A DNA stretch of 9,366 nt, from assembly GCA_016190465.1 (NCBI GenBank), contig JACPQP010000092.1:1-9366 (forward strand), in the 5' to 3' direction. A model generated the notes under the pieces. That model did not search any database. It was not told the DNA's origin and was given only the letters and a program-made list of their open reading frames with translations. Below, one piece after another: positions 6,131-9,366 of the stretch. Within the stretch, counting starts at the first letter, position 1; each line of letters starts with the position of its first letter. The DNA comes from Chloroflexota bacterium. GTDB lineage: Bacteria; Chloroflexota; UBA6077; FW602-bin22; JACPQP01. The translations under genes were made by a program, and so were the position numbers.

Positions 6131-6306
6131 TTATGAAGCTTGCCGAAATAATCGGGTGTTGAAGCCCAGGTCGCCGCCCTGAAGGGCGGGCCTGGGTCCC
6201 TTGGTCCGAGGCCCGCCCTTATGGATCTTGCTGAAATAATCGGGTATTGAGGCCCAGGTCGCCGCCCTGAAGGGCGGGCCTGGGTCCCTTGGTCCGAGGC
6301 CCGCCC
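6131..6306 (+). repeat. Two tandem 88-bp repeats, each with the 26-bp motif and a GC-rich hairpin
   Basis: Units 6131-6218 and 6219-6306 match at 83 of 88 positions. All five differences fall in the first 34 bp; the remaining 54 bp are identical. Each unit opens with one copy of the 26-bp motif (6133-6158 and 6221-6246), written here with an immediate TGA as ATG-8 codons-TGA. Each then has an 18-bp stem with two mismatches and a CTT loop (6182-6199 with 6203-6220; 6270-6287 with 6291-6308). The stems could terminate arsRN2 transcription. Preceding bases 6119-6132 repeat a 14-mer from the 3775-3892 palindrome. Bases 6307-6346 contain TATAAT (6308-6313) without a -35 partner, and TAATATTAC (6310-6318). 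Confidence 0.88.
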
Positions 6307-6346
6307 TTATAATATTACCGGCCAAGATTTGCGTGGTCCGCGAGAA

Positions 6347-7894
6347 TCATGCCGCCTGAAAGGCCTCCGGGAATTGGTGAAGCCGATAGCCGAGTGCGGC
6401 GGAGAGGATGCGGTAACCACGGGCGGTGACGCGATACAGCCGCGAGCCCTTGACCTTGGCGACGAGGCGGTGGCCACGGAGCTTGGCGATCAGGCGTGAG
6501 ACGCGGGCGCAGCGCCGGTTGGCCTCGGTTGGGTCGGCGCTGGGCCCATCATACAGACGCGCACAGAGGTCATTGTTTCGAAAACCGTTGAGGAGATGCT
6601 CGCCGGCCATCGCCGCCGCAAAGAGCTTGGCATCCGCTGGGGCGACCGGGTTGAACTTGGCGAAGCGCTTGCCATCCTTGGTCTGGCTCCGGCACAGGTC
6701 GTCGAGTTCGCGGACGGCCTCGCCTTTGAGTTGGACGTTCGCCAAGGCGTTCAGATACCGCTGGTTTGCCTGGAGGGCCACTTGGTAGTAGCGCCACATG
6801 TTGGCCACGCCCTTGCTCATCGGCACCCATCGCCGCTCGTCGCCGGTCACCTGGAGAACCTTGAACTCACGCGAATTGTTGATCGTGGCCTCAATGCGCA
6901 ACACGCTGAACTTGTCGTACATCTTGAGCGAGTTCCCCGCCAGGAAGTGCTTGACCCGCCAGCCTTCCGGCCTCTTCTTCAGGTCGCTGGTCACCTCGGC
7001 CTGGAAGTTCCCGTGGAGCTTGCGCCCCAGGAACCGCAGGACATCCTGGGCGGAAAAGGCCAGCAGCGCCCCCTGGAGCAGGTCGGGGAGGATGTCCAGG
7101 AGACGAGCGCGGTCATGGAACATCACATCGGTGGCGATCTCACACTGGTCGATGACCCAGTAGTAGGTGCCGAAACCGGCGTTTTCGACCAGCGCCAGCT
7201 TCGGATTGACCCGTCGGGCTAGGGCATCCAGAACCCGAGGCCATTCCCGATGGGCGAAATGGTCGCCCAGCGCTTGGGCTGCCGCGAGGTCGGCGATCTG
7301 CAGGAAGGCGTTCTCGTAGCGCTCAGCGGGGATGCCCGCTCGCGCCAGTTCGCGGCCGAGCCATTCCCGGCCATTGACGTAGACCTGGATCGTAAAGGGA
7401 AACCAGCTTTGCAACCGGATGGGCAGGAAGCCGAACTCGGCATCGAAGTAGTAGAAGTAGAAGTGCAGACACTTCCGACGCTGGCGCTCGATTGCGAGCT
7501 TCTGGGTGGTGGGGTTCTTGCGCACGCCGAAGGAGCTACAGGTTTCTACGGTCGCCAAGATACAGATGAGCCCGTCGGTGATGCCGTCCGCCTCGGCAAT
7601 CGAACGGGCCAGGTCCTCCTTCGAGCGCCCCTTGGCTTTCGTCACGGCCGAATCCAGGTAGACGTACGGGCGGCCTGCTTGCTGGGCCAGCTTCTTCACG
7701 TCCGTCTTCAACTCCGCGGTCGTCTGCTCGACGTAGGCGCCGAAGTTCTTCAGCAGCACGCCTTGTTTGCTCAGGAACACTTCGAAGGCCTTGCCCATGA
7801 ACAGGCGCGTCAGGTACCCCTTGAAGATGATGCGGTCAAACATGGTCAGCGTCCCAACCACGGCGCCTTGGTGTATACTGAGAAACTGTTCCAT
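6347..7894 (-). CDS. Uncharacterised 515-aa protein of a multi-copy family; candidate mobile-element protein
   Basis: I recognise the layout from many multi-copy, functionally unassigned bacterial proteins, but know no assigned activity. The likely start is ATG 7894 (MEQFLSIHQG), where family members usually begin and where GAGGG lies 5 nt upstream. The reading frame stays open to 7996, but those 34 extra residues look non-conserved. Landmarks: FDRIIFKG (19-26); an aromatic block, LHFYFYYFD then FGFLPIRLQSWFPF (143-167); YYWVIDQCEIATDVMF (244-259); RFLGRKLHGNFQAEVTSDLK (287-306); NSLKMYDK then LRIEATINN (321-340); KGVANMWRYY (361-370); and a winged-helix-like C-terminus (461-500, RVSRLIAKLRGHRLVAK). 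There is no signal peptide or transmembrane segment. It sits alone between repeat clusters sharing the 26-bp motif, with hairpins just outside both ends. Transposase or replication initiator are the leading guesses; no terminal inverted repeats were found. Confidence 0.75.
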   Translation of the reverse strand: MEQFLSIHQGAVVGTLTMFDRIIFKGYLTRLFMGKAFEVFLSKQGVLLKNFGAYVEQTTAELKTDVKKLAQQAGRPYVYLDSAVTKAKGRSKEDLARSIAEADGITDGLICILATVETCSSFGVRKNPTTQKLAIERQRRKCLHFYFYYFDAEFGFLPIRLQSWFPFTIQVYVNGREWLGRELARAGIPAERYENAFLQIADLAAAQALGDHFAHREWPRVLDALARRVNPKLALVENAGFGTYYWVIDQCEIATDVMFHDRARLLDILPDLLQGALLAFSAQDVLRFLGRKLHGNFQAEVTSDLKKRPEGWRVKHFLAGNSLKMYDKFSVLRIEATINNSREFKVLQVTGDERRWVPMSKGVANMWRYYQVALQANQRYLNALANVQLKGEAVRELDDLCRSQTKDGKRFAKFNPVAPADAKLFAAAMAGEHLLNGFRNNDLCARLYDGPSADPTEANRRCARVSRLIAKLRGHRLVAKVKGSRLYRVTARGYRILSAALGYRLHQFPEAFQAA

Positions 7895-8035
7895 GGCCTC
7901 CCTCGTCGCAAAGCCGTTCGTCTCAAGGCCGAAAGGGCCGGTTGTGGCGTCCCAGAACGCCGCACGAACCGCTATTCTGCCACAAAGGGGGGCCATGGAA
8001 CACCCCCGGTTTTGGTTGCGGCCAGGGGCCGCGCT
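7895..8035. other. Upstream region of the 515-aa gene with a small palindrome
   Basis: This stretch carries the minus-strand ribosome-binding site next to 7894. It also has a perfect 6-bp-arm hairpin, GCGGCC-AGG-GGCCGC (8018-8032), just inside the next repeat copy. A weaker pair, GGCGT/ACGCC, flanks CCCAGA at 7946-7961. No convincing -35/-10 pair was found. Confidence 0.4.
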
Positions 8036-8061
8036 AGGAACCTGAACAGCTTAATCGGGTA
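8036..8061 (+). repeat. Diverged solo copy of the 26-bp motif
   Basis: It aligns without gaps to the motif consensus, keeping GAACCT, AAC and ATCGGGTA, but with AGG in place of the initial ATG. It lies in the same orientation as the two copies at 6133 and 6221, so the 515-aa gene is flanked by direct repeats. Confidence 0.7.
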
Positions 8062-8074
8062 ATCGCCTCCGGGC

Positions 8075-8254
8075 CGCCGCCCTAATGGAGGTTAACAAAT
8101 TGATCGGGTACACCGGGACCGGTCGTAGGGGCGTATTGCATACGCCCGGTTCCGCGTCCAGGGGGAGGACAACGCCGGGCACGGAGACCGGGGCGTATGG
8201 CAATACGCCCCTACGGAATACCCGAACAATTGGTTAGCCTTCATCAGGGCGGCG
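8075..8254. repeat. 180-bp MITE-like nested palindrome
   Basis: Terminal inverted arms of about 41 bp (8075-8115 and its mirror ending at 8254) match at 34 of 41 positions. Each begins CGCCGCCCT and contains one 26-bp motif (8085-8110 plus strand, 8219-8244 minus strand). Further in, CGTAGGGGCGTAT-type arms pair with each other. Each is also self-complementary: GGGCGTAT/ATACGCCC (8129-8136 with 8140-8147) and GGGGCGTAT/ATACGCCCC (8190-8198 with 8203-8211). The element has no coding capacity beyond fortuitous short frames, so any movement would need a protein acting in trans. Confidence 0.82.
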
Positions 8255-8268
8255 ACAACGGCTGCTTG

Positions 8269-8423
8269 TACCGGAATAATTCAGCAAGGTTCATCATTGC
8301 GCCCGGTTCCACGTGCATGGGCCGGGGCGTCCGCCATGGGACCGAGCCGACGACAACCCGGTTCGGGGCGCAATGAATTGCGCCCCTACGTGCCGAATAC
8401 CCGATCAATTGGTTAAGGTTCAT
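8269..8423 (-). repeat. Second palindromic element bounded by two direct 26-bp motif copies
   Basis: Minus-strand motif copies occupy 8398-8423 and 8269-8294 (19 of 26 identical to each other). Between them is a perfect 10-bp palindrome, GGGGCGCAAT-GA-ATTGCGCCCC (8365-8386), and a partial third arm, CATTGCGCCC, at 8294-8303. The arms are sequence variants of the GGGGCGTAT arms in the neighbouring element, so both belong to one family. A 60-codon minus-strand frame runs through it (8426-8244), but its content follows the palindromes and I do not regard it as a gene. Confidence 0.75.
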
Positions 8424-8461
8424 CAATCGCCCGGCACCCGACGGCTACCTGAGGAGGCGCC

Positions 8462-9366
8462 ATGACGCGGCAACGCGAGCACTGGCCCCTGGCCTGGACG
8501 GTGACGCTCAGGGCCAGCGAGAGCCTCGTCACCATCTTCGACCTGGTCGAGATCCGGTCGACCGTCGACACGCACCGGGTCGGAGTGGAGCTGGCGCCCG
8601 TCGGCTGGATAGGGCGCACGGACGACGACCCGACCTTCGTGGCCGGCCTCACCCCCATCCGGGCGGTCCACTTCACGCAGCTCCGCGCGGCCATCGCCGA
8701 GCTGTACCGGGCAGCCGACCTCGAGGCGCTGCCGGAGTTCAGCGAGGGACCCATCGTCGCCGGCGCGCGGGTCGTCAAGCTGGCCGACCCGCTGGACCTG
8801 CGGGGCTGGGTCGAACGGTACGAGACGCTCCGGCCCGACCTGGCCGCGCGCGTGGTGCGGAAATACGGCCGCTACTCGGTCCCCGGCCTCGACGCGGAGA
8901 CCGCCCGGGGCAAGCTGACGGAGATGTGGGACGGCGCCGGCTTCAGCCGGTACTTCTACGACGCCGCCGGCCGGGTCGTCCGCGAGCTGCGTGGGCTCGA
9001 CAGCCACGAATACTGGACGGGCTACGCGTACGACGACCGCGGCCGCGTCAGCGCCCTGACCTATCCCGACGGCGAGCGGGTCTCCTACCGGTACAACCGG
9101 AGTGGCGAGATCGCCTCCGCCCGCTCCAATGGGCGCCGCACCCCTGGGGAGCTCGTCGGGCCAGCGCCGACCGGCGAGCAGGTCACGGCCGAAGTCTGGG
9201 AGCGGACCGGGGAGACGAACGTGAGGTATGACCCCCGCGGCCGGCCGGTGCTGTTGGGGAACCCGGCCCGGCCGATCCTCCGGCTGGCCTACGACGGCAC
9301 CGGCAAGCTCGTCAAGCGGCTCGACGACCGCGGCACGGTCCATCTCATCGGCGACCACTACGAGCG
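8462..9366 (+). CDS. RHS/YD-repeat protein, 5' portion, running off the window
   Basis: The frame is open from ATG 8462 to the window end (301 codons). YD-repeat units are FYDAAGR (165-171), AYDDRGRVSALTYPDGERVSYRYN (189-212, key residues Tyr190-Asp191 and Gly194-Arg195), VRYDPRGRP (254-262) and LAYDGTGKLVKR (275-286), followed by HLIGDHYE as in RHS cores. The N-terminal part holds degenerate ~50-residue repeats built around TPIRAVHFTQLRAAI (64-78), with partial copies near 24-36 and 103-118, as I recall from large secreted Chloroflexota RHS-like proteins. The start is supported by GAGGAGG ending 4 nt before the ATG and an in-frame TGA at 8450. There is no signal peptide, and the region before the first YD unit is only about 160 residues, so this may be a truncated or rebuilt rhs gene. 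A C-terminal toxin tip, if any, lies outside the window. A long opposing frame is its antisense shadow. Confidence 0.82.
   Translation, partial: MTRQREHWPLAWTVTLRASESLVTIFDLVEIRSTVDTHRVGVELAPVGWIGRTDDDPTFVAGLTPIRAVHFTQLRAAIAELYRAADLEALPEFSEGPIVAGARVVKLADPLDLRGWVERYETLRPDLAARVVRKYGRYSVPGLDAETARGKLTEMWDGAGFSRYFYDAAGRVVRELRGLDSHEYWTGYAYDDRGRVSALTYPDGERVSYRYNRSGEIASARSNGRRTPGELVGPAPTGEQVTAEVWERTGETNVRYDPRGRPVLLGNPARPILRLAYDGTGKLVKRLDDRGTVHLIGDHYE

Noticed and set aside
6307..8035. Terminal inverted repeats of a classical insertion sequence around the 515-aa gene
   Set aside because: Comparing the two flanks inward gave no convincing matching ends or target duplication; only unrelated small hairpins were found.
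6596..8062. Plus-strand frames opposite the 515-aa gene
   Set aside because: They mirror the minus-strand gene, which has family-like motifs and a proper start; the opposing frames do not.
6131..8423. CRISPR array
   Set aside because: Copies occur in both orientations, spacing is irregular and the intervening sequences are palindromic family members, not unique spacers; no cas genes.
8244..8426. 60-codon minus-strand frame reading MMNLNQLIGY
   Set aside because: Its content is dictated by the 26-bp motif and palindromes; no ribosome-binding site and no sign of selection for coding. Kept as a repeat.
8423..9358. 311-codon minus-strand frame over the RHS region
   Set aside because: The plus strand shows repeated YD signatures, a strong ribosome-binding site and an uninterrupted frame; the opposing frame is a GC-rich artefact.

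Overview
The window is GC-rich, gene-dense bacterial chromosome. A Chloroflexota-like genome is the best guess. The glutamine synthetase resembles the adenylylatable GSI-beta enzymes of Chloroflexota and Actinobacteria, one regulatory gene looks leaderless, and intergenic spaces carry GC-rich palindromic repeats of a kind I associate with Chloroflexota. This rests on recalled family resemblance only, so the phylum is tentative.

Left part (1-3778), housekeeping: a 3'-truncated glnA on the minus strand, then on the plus strand tgt (queuine/preQ1 tRNA-ribosyltransferase) and a TaR3-like metallo-beta-lactamase-fold hydrolase. The last 25 codons of tgt lie inside a roughly 100-bp palindromic repeat.

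Middle (3775-6099): the hydrolase converges on a minus-strand M20-family metallopeptidase. The two genes share a 118-bp palindrome whose mirrored CTAG ends hold both stop codons. The peptidase is divergent from a small arsenic cassette, arsR-arsN2. An intergenic region of about 150 bp carries a good promoter for each direction and an inverted repeat that fits an ArsR operator. The 3' end of arsR consists of eight copies of a degenerate 7-bp repeat.

Right part (6100-9366), accessory DNA: two 88-bp tandem repeats, a minus-strand gene for a 515-aa protein that I recognise as a widespread, multi-copy but uncharacterised family (probably an undescribed mobile element), then a dense cluster of nested palindromes. 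One 26-bp motif, ATGAACCTT...ATCGGGTA, occurs seven times without gaps: two copies left of the 515-aa gene and five right of it, in both orientations. This repeat system with its candidate mobility protein is the most novel-looking part of the window. The window ends inside a plus-strand RHS/YD-repeat gene that starts just after the repeat cluster and lacks the usual long N-terminus.

A theme runs through the window: repeats repeatedly occupy gene 3' ends (tgt, the hydrolase/peptidase pair, arsR), as if stop-codon regions are tolerated insertion sites.
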